A stretch of DNA of 64,000 bases from Ulota crispa (taxonomy: Eukaryota > Streptophyta > Bryopsida > Orthotrichales > Orthotrichaceae): NCBI GenBank assembly GCA_963920765.1, contig OY987242.1:8892789-8956788 (forward strand), written 5' to 3'. The position numbers and the translations under genes are program-made. The number at the start of each line of letters is the position of its first letter. Position 1 is the stretch's first letter. Under the pieces are notes generated by a model that did not search any database, was not told the origin of the DNA, and was given only the letters and a program-made list of their open reading frames with translations. This document shows positions 1-11,359 of the stretch, one piece after another.

Positions 1-625
1 GGTCAATCTTAGGGTTTCGTCCAATATGGCATGCACATCAGAGGAATGTCTAGTGGAGAATGAATCCATGTCATCATTTTATTCTTCCAAAATTGGAGAG
101 AAGCTCACTTGTGATAAACAAAGATAAAATCAAGTCAATTAATAATAAAAGCTCCTCCCCAGACATATGATACATGGTATGAAAGCATTCACAGGACAAA
201 CAAACTCATGATGACATGACAAACTCCCCTCCAAAAACCACCGGGCAAGGGCTTTCGTCCACCGGCTCTGGACGTCCTGGTCTGAACCGGGCCACTGTTG
301 CTGTCCAGCTCGATGGACTATTCATCCAGCGTGGCACAGAATTTGTCCTTCTTGGCAGGACCTATCTGAAGCCCTAAAGCCCTGTTCATACAGTTGAATG
401 GAGCCTTAAACCCTAATTTCGCTGTGCCAAAACCTTCAGCTGCAAGTTCAGATTTTGTGCAATCGTGGATCGCGGTAGTGCGGTGTCGTGGATTTGAGAG
501 CGGTAGGGCGTTTTTCGTAGGATTGATCGGGCGATAGCTTTGTGAAATCTCGAGCTTTTATTGATTTTTGGAAGGATTGCAATTGTCGTAGCGGCGGTGG
601 TTTGTAGGACATAGTTTTTTTGTAG
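1..625. other. Upstream region and 5' leader of the RpoT gene
   Basis: No gene is seen here. GC content rises from about position 240, as expected for a promoter and leader. One exact telo-box (AAACCCTAA) lies at 408-416. No convincing TATA box was found, and the transcription start cannot be fixed by eye. Confidence 0.4.
408..416 (+). promoter_or_regulatory. Telo-box motif upstream of RpoT
   Basis: Exact AAACCCTAA about 220 bp before the first AUG and 360 bp before the second. Telo-boxes are common near the start sites of plant translation and organelle-biogenesis genes, so the placement is sensible. A 9-mer can occur by chance, so this is only a candidate. Confidence 0.35.
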
Positions 626-643
626 ATGAGGCTTTTATGGTAA
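626..643 (+). promoter_or_regulatory. Five-codon upstream ORF overlapping the first RpoT AUG
   Basis: ATG at 626 opens a five-residue ORF (MRLLW) that stops at 641-643, so it overlaps the first in-frame RpoT AUG at 637 in another frame. A ribosome starting here would skip the 637 AUG and could resume downstream. It only matters if the transcript starts upstream of 626, which is not shown. Confidence 0.35.
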
Positions 644-774
644 CACCGGGGATTTGCGAGGGCGTTTTAGGGATAGGGAGGGGGATCTCAGATGTTACGT
701 TCGTCAGGTTGCGCAAGTGGAAGTATCCGGCACCTACATTTTCCCGCAGCAGTGGTTGTTCAGTGAAGGGCGGA
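637..774 (+). other. Optional 46-residue N-terminal extension of RpoT
   Basis: The reading frame is open from ATG 637 into the RpoT frame at ATG 775. AUG 637 has T at -3 and G at +4; AUG 775 has G at -3 and T at +4. A 24-codon out-of-frame ORF at 692-766 ends eight bases before AUG 775. Moss RpoT genes are known for two such AUGs, with the second reported to be used and to give mitochondrial targeting. Translation of this extension is doubtful. Confidence 0.4.
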
Positions 775-3700
775 ATGTGGAGAGCGGCAGCGCGGCAGCT
801 GTCGAGAAAAAATCCCGCGCGAGGTTTGGGATTTGAGAACTCAAGCTCGCCGCCGTTTTGGTCGCAATCGTCGACGTTTCGATGGACTTCAGGGTCGTCG
901 GCGGCTGCCGCGGGTCAGGCTCTTGACAGAGCGGTTGACAAGGACGTGAATGGCGAGGCCCGGTGGTCGTTGCGGGACTCTAGGGTTAATGTTTTCGGAT
1001 CGTCGCCTGAATCGAGTGTCGATCAGACGCTGGATGCAGCCCTGTTCAACGTGGTGAACCTCCCCTGGCTATTCTTGCAGGGTGTGCCATCCCAGGATGT
1101 GGGAAACCAGCTCAAGTCTAACAGGACAGCACTCGATTACAGTCGCGCTTTTGCGAGCGCGGCGGAAGTAGCAGTGGAGGATGAAGTTGCAGAAGATGAA
1201 GAGGAGTATGAATCTGAGGTGCATCCTCCCCGTCTTGATTTTGGTAGGGTGTCTGCTGCCAAAGAACGTGCTCGAGAGCGCAGAAAGGCCAGGCGGAAGC
1301 AGAAAGAACTGCACATGCGGCAATTCAAAATTGAGACGGAAGCGTGGCATCAAGCAGCAGCAGAGTACAAAGAGCTCGTTGCAGAAATGTGCAAGAAAAA
1401 TTTAGCCCCGAACTTGCCTGCTACTCGATCATTACTGCTCGGCTGGTTCGAGCCCTTGAGGTATAGAAACACTGATACAACGTCTCTCTTAAAACTAGTC
1501 CAATCCTTGACCTAATACACCTCTGCAGAATTGACTAACCTTGCACACGAGAATTTCGAAGTGTATAAGCTGCTGTGAGAACATCATGCATAACTAATCT
1601 GGCGATGGCTTCTCACCTTTTTGAATTGCAGGGACGCTATTGCGCAAGAACACAAAGATTATGACGACCGTAACTTTCGAGAACACCGTGCCGTTTACGG
1701 CCCGTTCATGTCAAAACTTCCAGCTGACATGCTTGCAGTCATCACCATGCATCGGCTGATGAGTCTCCTCATGAGTGATCAGGAACACGGGTGTGTGAAA
1801 GTCCTCCATGCCGCTCTGCAGATCGGAGAAGCTGTGGAGCAAGAGGTCCTTTCCTAACTTTTTGTCTCAGATCTTTGATTCTAGCAATTTTGAGACATCG
1901 TACATGTAGATGCATGCTACGTGTCGCTGGCATGTTGCTATGAAAAGGCTAATCCTTGGCAAGTCTTGAATGCTTTATGTTTCTGCTTTGACAGGTCGGT
2001 ATCTACAAACTCCTGCATTCAAAGGCAAAAGGGCAAAAGAAAGGGAAAAAGAAAATTGGAATGGTTGCTCTTGAGAATAGTGACATTATGGGTGAGACTT
2101 TAGTCTCTGAAACTGAGTCTGTTGTAGAAGCTGCTGATCTGAAGTTGAAGAGAGTCAAGGATAAGGTCAAGAAGTTCGTGAAACAACAGAAGCTGCGCTT
2201 GGCTGGGAAGCTAGTGCAGCAAGCTAACGGTGACGAGCCTTGGGGACCTCATATTCAAGTCAAGGTGCAGAACCCGGAGGCTGGTTTTCATAGAGAAACA
2301 AATTTTTTGTTTATTTGTGGGTACACTATTTGAAGAGGGAGCACTGACATTTTTAGAGTCATCGTTGCAGGTTGGGAGTAGATTACTCGAACTTATGCTA
2401 GAAACTTCTGTCGTGCGCCCACCTGCTGACCAATCTGCCCAAGATGTGACTGAACTGCGTCCAGCCTTTAAACACACTTTGAGAAATTATCCCATAAAGA
2501 ACAAAAACAAGTAAGTTGTATGGAGTGTTGCTTTTAAGTCACTTCCGCTCCAGCTTTGAATTTCCAATGTCATTGGTTTTGGTGACAATTCATTGTGACC
2601 TGTGTCTCTCGTTTTTGCGTGTTTTGTACAGTATGAATCGAATATACGGTGTTATCGAGTGCGACCCTGCTGTCATGAATGCGTTGGACAAGTCGGTGAG
2701 TTGTCTATTAACCTCAGGCTTTTCAGTAGCAAGTTATGCTTGTGAGCTCTCATGCTATGTGGTTGATTATATGCAACTATGGTGTCGCTTCTTTATAGGG
2801 GCATGCTAAGCAATTTTTAGATTAGTGTCGTTGTTTGCATTGCTGGATACTCTTATTTTGTGTTTTTTACTTCATCAAGTGGTCATTGATATTCTTGCAA
2901 GGATGTTCTAATGTCCTGTGAATTTGATTTCAGGTACAACACATGGTGATGCCTTACATGCCAATGTTGGTGAAGCCTCGTCAATGGACCGGGTAAACCG
3001 CCATTTTCACTATAAATGGCCGCAAAAATAAAATAAAATTCAGACGTTTTATATGTTTCAGATATTTATCAAGTCCATCTCTAGTTTCATGCTGTGTTTT
3101 TCCTTTATCCTCCTAGTAAGTATAGTGGTTGTGGAATGGGGTGCTTTCCTTCTAGACTAGCTGAAACCCTGCAAACTCAAATTTTTAATCAACTCAAATA
3201 CTGGAGTTAAGAGCAAGAGATGTGTAGATTAGAAGTGGATAATGGGTTTATGCAACTTGTGAAGTTGTATGAGAAACAAAGTGAATAATATCCTACTAGA
3301 TTAGTTGCAACTTTTTATATCTGAAGATACATTCACTTTTTTGAGGACCCGAATGTTATTGAAGTCTTTTTTATTGAAGATGATTGAATCAAATAGAGCA
3401 CAATATTGGTTTTATTTATTTAGCGTTTTTATTCTTCGTGTCTATCTTCTTCCTTGAGTCACAAAATATGAGGAAAAACTACAATAGTTTAAAGAGATCC
3501 AAAATTGAATATACATCTGGATTTGCAATGTTGCAACTAATCTAGTGGTTTATCTTTCACTTCGTTGCTCATATAACTATAAAAGCAACACAAACATCGA
3601 ACCTTTGTATATCTTATCCTGTACTTCCGATTTTTGAATTGATCAAAAAAATGAGTTGAAGTGGCTTTAATTAGTCTCGAAGGGTGGGACGCATCCTGTT

Positions 3701-6700
3701 CTATAACCAACGAACTTACCTCAAGCAAGTCAAAGGAACAACTCAATTCGACTACCAGAGATGGATTGAATGGATATCTCTATACTCTTGAATAGTTGGT
3801 GGTACGGAAGTACAATTTTAGGATTACCTTACTTAGCTACTCTTGTCTCTCTTAGTGTCTGTATATATTGAAGAAATGTTTTTTGATTTCAGGTTTTGTG
3901 ACGGTGGCTATCTACGTCTAAAGTCGACCATCATGCGCACCCATGGAGCAAAGGAGCTGCGTGATACTATCATTGCTACTCCTACAGAAAACATGTCTAA
4001 GATTGTACTGGTGCGTCTGTTGTGGTCTGTCTATTCTAGATTTCCATTTACTTCTGATGCTTGCCTGGTGGAACTTTCTTTTACCAATTTTAGATGATTT
4101 GCAAGAACTTCACTACCTTCTTTTGTTCTTTAACTAGGTACGTTTCAGTTAGGTCTGTACTAGTAAAATCAGTTTTGTTACTGTTGCTTAATCACTGATT
4201 TTTCACTTTCAGGCATTGGATGCACTGGGCTCAACTCAATGGAACATGAACACTACCGTGCTAGACGTGCTGGAGAAGATGTGGGCCGATGGTGGACGTT
4301 TGGCAGATCTTGTGGACCAGGAAAATGTAAGATCAATATATCTCAACTCAGAAATATAAGAACCATTCTTTACTGAATCTCGTGCTTTGCATAAAACGAG
4401 TTTTTATACGTTTTTTCATCTTTTTGACGGTGCATTTTGCGTTTTCAGGTTCCACTTCCAGAGAAACCTGAATCAGATGATTTTGAAAAGGTTCGGGATT
4501 GGAGACGACTTACTGCTGCAGCGAAGCGTATGAATAGTGAACGGCATTCTATGCGTTGCGATACTGAACTCAAGCTTGCGGTAAAATCACCAAAGCAAAT
4601 TCTTGTTATTTTGCTGACATTGAGGTCCTTCTGTTACGCTGGAATTGACAATTTCAAATAAGCCCTTAATCATGTATTACGGAGGGTATTTTTACTAGTA
4701 AAGAAAATGGTGTGCGTAGATCTGATATCATTGTGGAATTTGTTTTTTGCAGGCAGCTCGTAAGTTAAGAGATGAAGAAGGATTCTTTTACCCTCATAAT
4801 TTGGATTTTCGAGGAAGAGCTTACCCTATCCATCCGCATTTAAACCATTTGGGATCAGATATGTGCCGAGGTCTACTGCAGTTTGCGGAAGGGCGACCGC
4901 TGGGACCTTCTGGTCTGCGATGGCTCAAAATCCATCTTGCAAACTTGTACGGAGGGCAAGTAGGAAAGATGTCCTTTGATGCGCGAGTTGCTTGGGTGGA
5001 GGAGATGATGGAAAAAGTGTTTGACTCTGCCGAGAAACCTCTGGACGGAAATCAGTGGTGGCTAGAAGCTGAGGATCCTTTCCAGTGCTTGGCAGCCTGT
5101 TTAGATATTCGGAATGCTATCATGTCCGGTAATCCAGAGACGTTTCTCTCGCACTTGCCCGTGCATCAGGTTGGTCTTTTCTGCAGGAAAAATTGGCTCA
5201 TTCTTATTCTTCTGCATACAGCAATCCCTCCAGTCAAACTTTGATCAGTGTTTTTGATATCTCTTTAGAAGTACTTGTGGATTTTGAGCGTATTTGAAAA
5301 TATATCTATTACTAAGAGTTGCCTATTTTTAATTACGTTCTCAGGATGGCTCATGCAATGGCTTACAACATTATGCTGCACTAGGCCGTGATAGGGTGAG
5401 TCTCTGAGCATTCAATGGAGCACACCGTAACTGATTTTCTGTATTTGCGTTTTGACAAACATCTTTCCTCTCCTTTTTAGTTATAGTTTGAGTTTTTGTT
5501 CTCCTTAATGCTACGCAGTGCCGCAGAAGTGGCTGCTTGATGTTTGTAATTGACACACCCTGTTCTGAGCAGATTGGAGCGGAGTCCGTGAATTTGATCG
5601 CTGGTGATAAGCCAGCAGATGTTTATTCAGGCATAGCAGCCAGGTATGGTTACGTCTATGTGCTTTATTGTGACAGTTTTAAGGCCTTTGTCTTCTCCTA
5701 CCATAACGGTACAATCAAGTCACACTTGAATCTCCAGTATCGAAGCATGATAATGAATGGGGATTTCTGTCTGTATTGAATATCTTGCTGTGTTCTAATA
5801 TGTATTCGTTGTTTGGCAGGGTTCGTGTACTCATGGAGAAGGACGCTTTGAAAGATCCAAAAACCAATAGGAACGCTGCTAATGCGAAGATTTTGCTCCC
5901 CGAAGTAAGCACCACTCGGTTCTTTGTGTTTTTTTTTTTTTCTGCTTTGTGAGTTTGTGATTTTTTGACCCCCTTTTATTCACGTAACATTGGCTTCTTT
6001 TGGTTCTGATCTCTGCATATCGTATCTGTCCAGATTGATAGGAAACTTGTCAAACAGACAGTCATGACATCAGTGTATGGAGTTACGTTTGTTGGTGCTC
6101 GTATGCAAATTTTCAATAGATTGAAGGAACGTGGGACTATTCAAGAGCATACAGAAATGTACAAGGCTGCGTGTTATGCTGCCAAGGTGAGTACTTGTGT
6201 TGTTTTACAGTGAAGTTTTGCTTCACTACTAGAACCTTGGTTAGATTCTGTCCATTTTACACTGCATTCTTAGCTTCTATGGACCGTAACAGTTCAGTTC
6301 ATAATCTCTTGTTTTTGGCCAGATTTGCTGGCATTGGGAACCGAAATTCTGATTTTTGTTTTTTAAATGGTTACAGACAACGTTAAACGCGTTGGGGGAA
6401 ATGTTCAAAGAAGCCCGTTGCATCATGAGCTGGCTTGGAGACTGTGCAAAGGTCAGAAAACATGCTGGAATCTTCGATACTTAACCAGATCTCATTTACA
6501 TAATGATGTTATGCAGTTTTTCAAAAGTGAAAGTTTACACCTTTTTCAAGCACTTAGAGACCTCGAGTGCTTCTTGTGCGCAATTTATTGAGTTACTTTC
6601 AAGTTTTTCTGTCACATAATTTCATGTATTTGTTACACTACACAGATTATTGCTTCTAATGGAGAAACTGTGAAATGGACCACTCCTCTTGGGCTTCCAG

Positions 6701-7571
6701 TTGTACAACCTTATCGCAAGCCTGGCAGACATTTGGTATGCTTTCTCCTAGAGCTCTTTTAGTTCTTACAGTTTATGAACGATATCTGTATCAGTGCCAC
6801 ATTTTTATATCCAAAGACCAGCTTTTCGGATACTGATTTTTGGCTGCGGATTGTATACAGGTTAAGACTTCATTGCAAATTCTTGCTCTACGAAACTTGG
6901 ATGCTGATCAACCTGTTTTAGTACAGCGGCAGAAAAGTGCTTTTCCCCCGAATTTTGTACATTCTCTTGATAGCACACATATGATGATGACAGCTCTGGC
7001 TTGTCAAGAAGCCGGGCTTACATTTGCAGGTACATACGTCCTTATAATATGCTATTCTGAAACAAGTACGCATTGAGGCATTCACTATTTGCGAACTAAG
7101 CACTTTTGTCTAGTTTACACTGTAAATCACCTTTTGTTTATCTGTTAGTCCACAACATGACAAATTCCTTGGTCATTGTAACCGCAGGTGTACACGATTC
7201 CTACTGGACACATGCAGGGGATATAGAAAAAATGAACTGTCTACTACGTGAAAAGTTTGTGGAGCTTTACGGTCAACCAGTGCTTGAGAATGTAAGCAAC
7301 AATTTATTGATGTGTACATTGATCTTGCTTGTTGTAGAGTAAATTGTTTTTCAACACATGAAACTGATACCTCGTTTAGAAACCTTGAGGATCTTAAAAC
7401 CATTTTCTCAGCTGGTTTGTTTCAATTCTGATGTGGTGTTGGTTTTTATGTAATCCGCAGCTTTTGAAGAGTTTTCAAGAGCGTTTTCCACAACTAAAAT
7501 TTCCTGCCGTGCCTTCCAGAGGTGACTTGGATCTGAAGGAGGTTTTACAAGCGCCCTATTTCTTTAACTAG
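775..7571 (+). CDS. RpoT: Phage-type (T7-like) organellar DNA-directed RNA polymerase, 19 exons, 1040 aa
   Basis: This is the single-subunit RNA polymerase that transcribes mitochondrial (in some plants also plastid) genes. Exons: 775-1460, 1632-1845, 1995-2264, 2371-2510, 2632-2695, 2934-2992, 3893-4010, 4213-4326, 4449-4580, 4753-5169, 5345-5395, 5573-5643, 5820-5904, 6034-6186, 6377-6451, 6646-6735, 6861-7029, 7188-7291, 7461-7571. All junctions are GT-AG and keep frame. The start at 775 gives [12 protein letters not shown], a basic amphipathic presequence like plant RpoTm; ATG 637 would give 1086 aa. Polymerase motifs are complete: LDFRGRAYP (D617), [17 protein letters not shown] (from D739), [14 protein letters not shown] (K814, Y822), VHDSYW (D973), and the invariant C-terminus YFFN. 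The four catalytic residues of T7 polymerase are conserved, so the gene looks functional. Intron 6 (900 bp) is the longest. Confidence 0.96.
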
Positions 7572-8765
7572 ATTATATTGAAGTGTCTGCTTTTCAGATT
7601 CTTTGTTGCTACTGTAATGTAGTAACAGCTCAGAGCATCAGGTCACATTCATCGTTTAAGGAAACGGCCTGTACTGCTGCTGACACATTCTTGAGACCGC
7701 TGTGAGGAGAGCAACATTGGAAGGATATGCCTCAAACAAAAGTCTCAACGAGGACTGCGTGATGGACGGACCTCCATTATGATTTTTCACCAGCAATGAA
7801 TGCGGCTGGATGTGGCCGTGTTTGCAAGGATGGTGATACTTTGCAAGTTCAAAGGCTTTTGGAGGTGCCAGAGGATTTCACTCTTAAACCCAAAAGCTAC
7901 CATGACTTGATGTAGAAATGTCGGTGTTGAAAACAGCTCTTTACCCCCCGTTGAAGAGTTTTTAGACTCTCAACTAACAGGGGTTTATCAGATTGAGCGT
8001 GACTGGGGATAAGATGGTTTACTAATCAAGGATTAGATATGTAGGCTTAGAAAGGGCTTTCGGTAAAGTCTCTTGCGGATTGATGTGTATCTGAGAGAAC
8101 ATGTATTTCCGTTGTAAAACATGAAAAAACAAAGGATCTCAGAGAAAGAGATTTTGCAGAGGTTTGAGTGTTTCCAGTGTCGCAATAGGTAGTTGGTTCT
8201 TGCAATGGAAACAAAGCAATCAATTATGAGATTAATCTCTTGTTTTGAAACAATCATTGTATCGTTGCTCAACAAATCCAGAAAGTAGCTAATGGTAAAG
8301 AAACAAATAAGGCACTTGTGCTTGTATTATACTTTCATTGGTGACACCTTGTTTGCATGGATGAAAAGTTGTGTGATAACCTTTTTGGAATTTGTAAACA
8401 AAATAAAAAGTAATCACAAAATTGACCACTAAAGGAGATGAATATGTACATTCATGAGTATCAATAGGTAGCCCTTGTGTTATACCTTGGAATGTAAAAT
8501 ATGTAAAGATTTTAAAATACAGTCAATTTGTTGGCAAGTGCAATGCTTACCTTTATTTGAAGATAGAGAATTTGACACGGAATGGATTTTTAAGAAATTG
8601 TGTCTATTTATTCTCCTCCAATATTTCATTTATTCCTTCCTCAAAGAAACATCCCTTTGTTTCAATGCAGTCACCTTCATTCATTGACCACCAAATTTTC
8701 CAAGATCTAACTTAGTTTGGAAAACACTAAGTGAAATCTTCTGTTGACGTCTAGGGAGTTTATTT
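7572..8765. other. 3' flank of RpoT
   Basis: This holds the RpoT 3' UTR and then AT-rich DNA. No coding signal or clear repeat was seen. The poly(A) site cannot be placed by eye. Confidence 0.4.
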
Positions 8766-9133
8766 AAGGGAATTGCTAGGGAGACACCCCTATAGCTCAA
8801 CCTATTAAATTTGAGATTATTATTATGTGGAAATATGAAATAAAATCAAAACAATATTTTAGCACACATTTGTATCTACAAGCTTTGCAAACATGTAACT
8901 GACATGGTCAAGAGTTAAACTATTTGTTCTCCTTCATTTTTAAGTTTAACTTTTGATCATGTTACAAATGAGACATATTTGTTGTATCTTTGCAACACTC
9001 ACATATGCATATGTGCACTAAAATATTGTTTTGATTTTATTTCATATTTCAAGTTAATAATAATCTCAAATTTAATAGGTTGGGCTATGGGGTGTCTCCC
9101 TAGCAACTCGGGTGTCTCCCTAATCATTCCCTT
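8766..9133. mobile_element. MITE with long terminal inverted repeats (GGGAGACACC ends)
   Basis: The left part reads AAGGGAATTGCTAGGGAGAC and the right end returns as GGTGTCTCCCTA followed by ATTCCCTT. The arms stay complementary well inward, for example ATGAAATAAAATCAAAACAA near 8835 against its complement near 9035, so the element is close to a foldback. It is flanked by ATTT on both sides. It has no ORF. A half copy lies at about 60296-60450. Confidence 0.75.
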
Positions 9134-10853
9134 ATTTATGTGCCTATTTTTTTCACTTGCATGCAAGGTTGTGAAACCAAGTTGTGGTCAACACTCTGTC
9201 CCAAGCCTCACTAAATTTTAAAAACCTAGTTGAGAAGTTAAAAATTGGAACCTGGAATTTCACACCTTATCTTAGATTCAAGTGCTGACTCATTGCAAAA
9301 GTTTACAGGACAACACTTTTTGGAATTGTGACACCAGCAAAAGTGGTTGCTTGTTCCAAAATTTGGGTTCACCAAACCAAAAACCTAACTTCGGAATGAC
9401 ATCCTAACAACTTTTTTTGCATAAAGTATTCAAGACATTTCGTTTCTGAAAGTTGGATACTGATGGTGTGAACTGTCCCTAATTGACATACCTAATAGTT
9501 TCAGTTTTTGGGAAAGCTGGAGAGAAATGTTAATGCACCTTCGATAATAGGGCACGAAAAAACTCAGCATTTTTTTTACTAACAAGAGTAAAAGTAAGAA
9601 TCTGCTTTTAATTTTTAGTTTACCAGTTTTATCTTCTTTGTTTCCAAACTAAGAGTGAACTCTCAATCTCTCACATTCATCTCCAAATCAAGAAAACCCA
9701 AAAATTAAAAAAATAACGAACAACTGTACATTGCATATGTGTTTGTTGTTTCTAACTTTTATTTTCAGCACCACCATGGATATTGGTCCTAAATCATTGT
9801 CCGTGAATCAAAAGTACAAATATGAACTTTTCAAATTCAACCTCCTATTGGTGACTTTCTAAGCTCTTTTATTTTTTGTCAAGAAAAAAAATAAGAGGCT
9901 ATTCACCTTGGCCCTATAAACATATATGTGCATAATATCAACCAATGTTTGTGACAAATCGACATTTAATGTATTGTTATTGATTAAAATTGCAAAAAAC
10001 CAATTGAAATTTGAAACTACTTGATAAAAGAATTGACCTTTCTTTCCCCAAAAAACTATTTATAATATATTACAATACAGATATAAGAAATATCAGGTGC
10101 TTGCTCTTGAAATACCAAGCTTGAAAGATGAGTTCCATAAGTAGAAAGCGACGGCTCCAGCAGAACATCCAAACATAATAGGCAATACCTACCAAGCAAA
10201 AATCATTCAAGTTTGTGAGTTGTTTAGAGGATATGGCATTATATAATAAAGTCACTTTATGTTGAGCTTAAGATCTCCCTTTGACAACTAGTCCTCTATA
10301 AATTTGCATGGAACAACAAGGCATTAGTAATCAACATGAGAAAATTCCAACCTCTTATCTAAAAAAGTATAGTAATAAGAAGATATGAGCTAATGGTAAT
10401 GAGAATAAAGGTGCACCTTGCTAGTATACCATGTAGAAAACTGTAATTTGAGGAAAAAAGAGAGCAGAGATTACATCTAAGTTTAAAACATCCCTTTTTA
10501 AAAACTTTACTCAGATAATCCAAAGTTACATTTATTTTTTGAGCCAAAATTTTGCCCTCCCTAATAAATTTGGAAAAAGGAAGTGCTTTCCAGCTAAAAT
10601 TCTTCAATGAAGTGAGGACAAAGAGGGATTGATAGCTTTTTGCTTATTTGCAAGTTTTTTAAAATGATATGAGAGATCCCTCGGTAGGAGGACAATCCAT
10701 GTTTGAAGAATTCAATTTTAGAGAATGTGTATGACACCTTTCAATCACTGTGACTTTATACATTATAGATTTATTTTTGTAATCTAAATTATAAGTGAAA
10801 ACATAGCATTAAAAACTTGTTTAAAAAGACATTGATGGTTGGAATAATTCAGT
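9134..10853. other. AT-rich intergenic DNA without recognised genes
   Basis: No coding exon was recognised on either strand. A fragment near 9185-9215 (TCAACACTCTGTCCCAAG) resembles the end of the element at 26771-27436 and is probably a decayed copy. Confidence 0.4.
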
Positions 10854-11310
10854 GAAATTTTTATGGATTACCCTAAAGTTTGTCATATTTTTTTATAGAT
10901 ACTCCTATTTTTTGGAAATTGCTCAAATACCCTTGGACCATTTTTAGGGGTTTGTTTGTTGTGCAAGCTATTTCCTTCATGAACAATGTCAAAGCAAGAA
11001 GTGTAATAGAACATAAAAAAGCAATGCATGCACAAAGGACAACAAAGTGGCATGCACAATAGAACAAATGCCTAAAAGTTATAGTCCAAGGATATTTGTG
11101 CAATTTCTGAAAAACCAAAGATATCTATACAAACACTACAAGAAATTGTGTCCTAATTGACATGTTCAAATTGACTAAATGTGTCCAAAATGACAAATTG
11201 GACAATTTATGTAAATTTAGCCATGTTGATTGGGACATGTTTTTGTCATTTTGGACAGCTTCCCTTGTAACAAAATATCACAAACTTCAAGGGTATCCAT
11301 AAAAATTTCT
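10854..11310. mobile_element. MULE-like MITE, copy 1, interrupted by a CACTA-type MITE
   Basis: Inverted ends of the ATTTTTATGGAT type run inward about 75 bp on each side and are shared with copies at 11836-12153, 13600-13931 and 44297-44619. The right arm is split at 11134-11271 by a separate CACTA-ended insertion. It has no ORF. It lies just 3' of the EXS gene. Confidence 0.75.
11134..11271. mobile_element. CACTA-type MITE nested in the MULE-like MITE
   Basis: The left end is CACTACAAGAAATTGTGTCC, the classic CACTA/EnSpm plant terminus. The right end (GGACAGCTTCCCTTGTA) is its decayed inverted partner. Comparison with copy 3 of the host MITE shows an uninterrupted arm at the same place. 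Subterminal repeats built on TTGAC/ATTGG are visible. Confidence 0.65.
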
Positions 11311-11359
11311 CAAGAATTTACACACTATAATGTAACTATTTTAATTTAAGAGGTTGTTA

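Noticed and set aside
961-990. Telomere-like TAGGGTTAA inside RpoT exon 1 and TTAGGGG runs at the TTAA elements
   Set aside because: These are single short matches. The TTTAGGGG strings belong to transposon termini, not to telomeric arrays.
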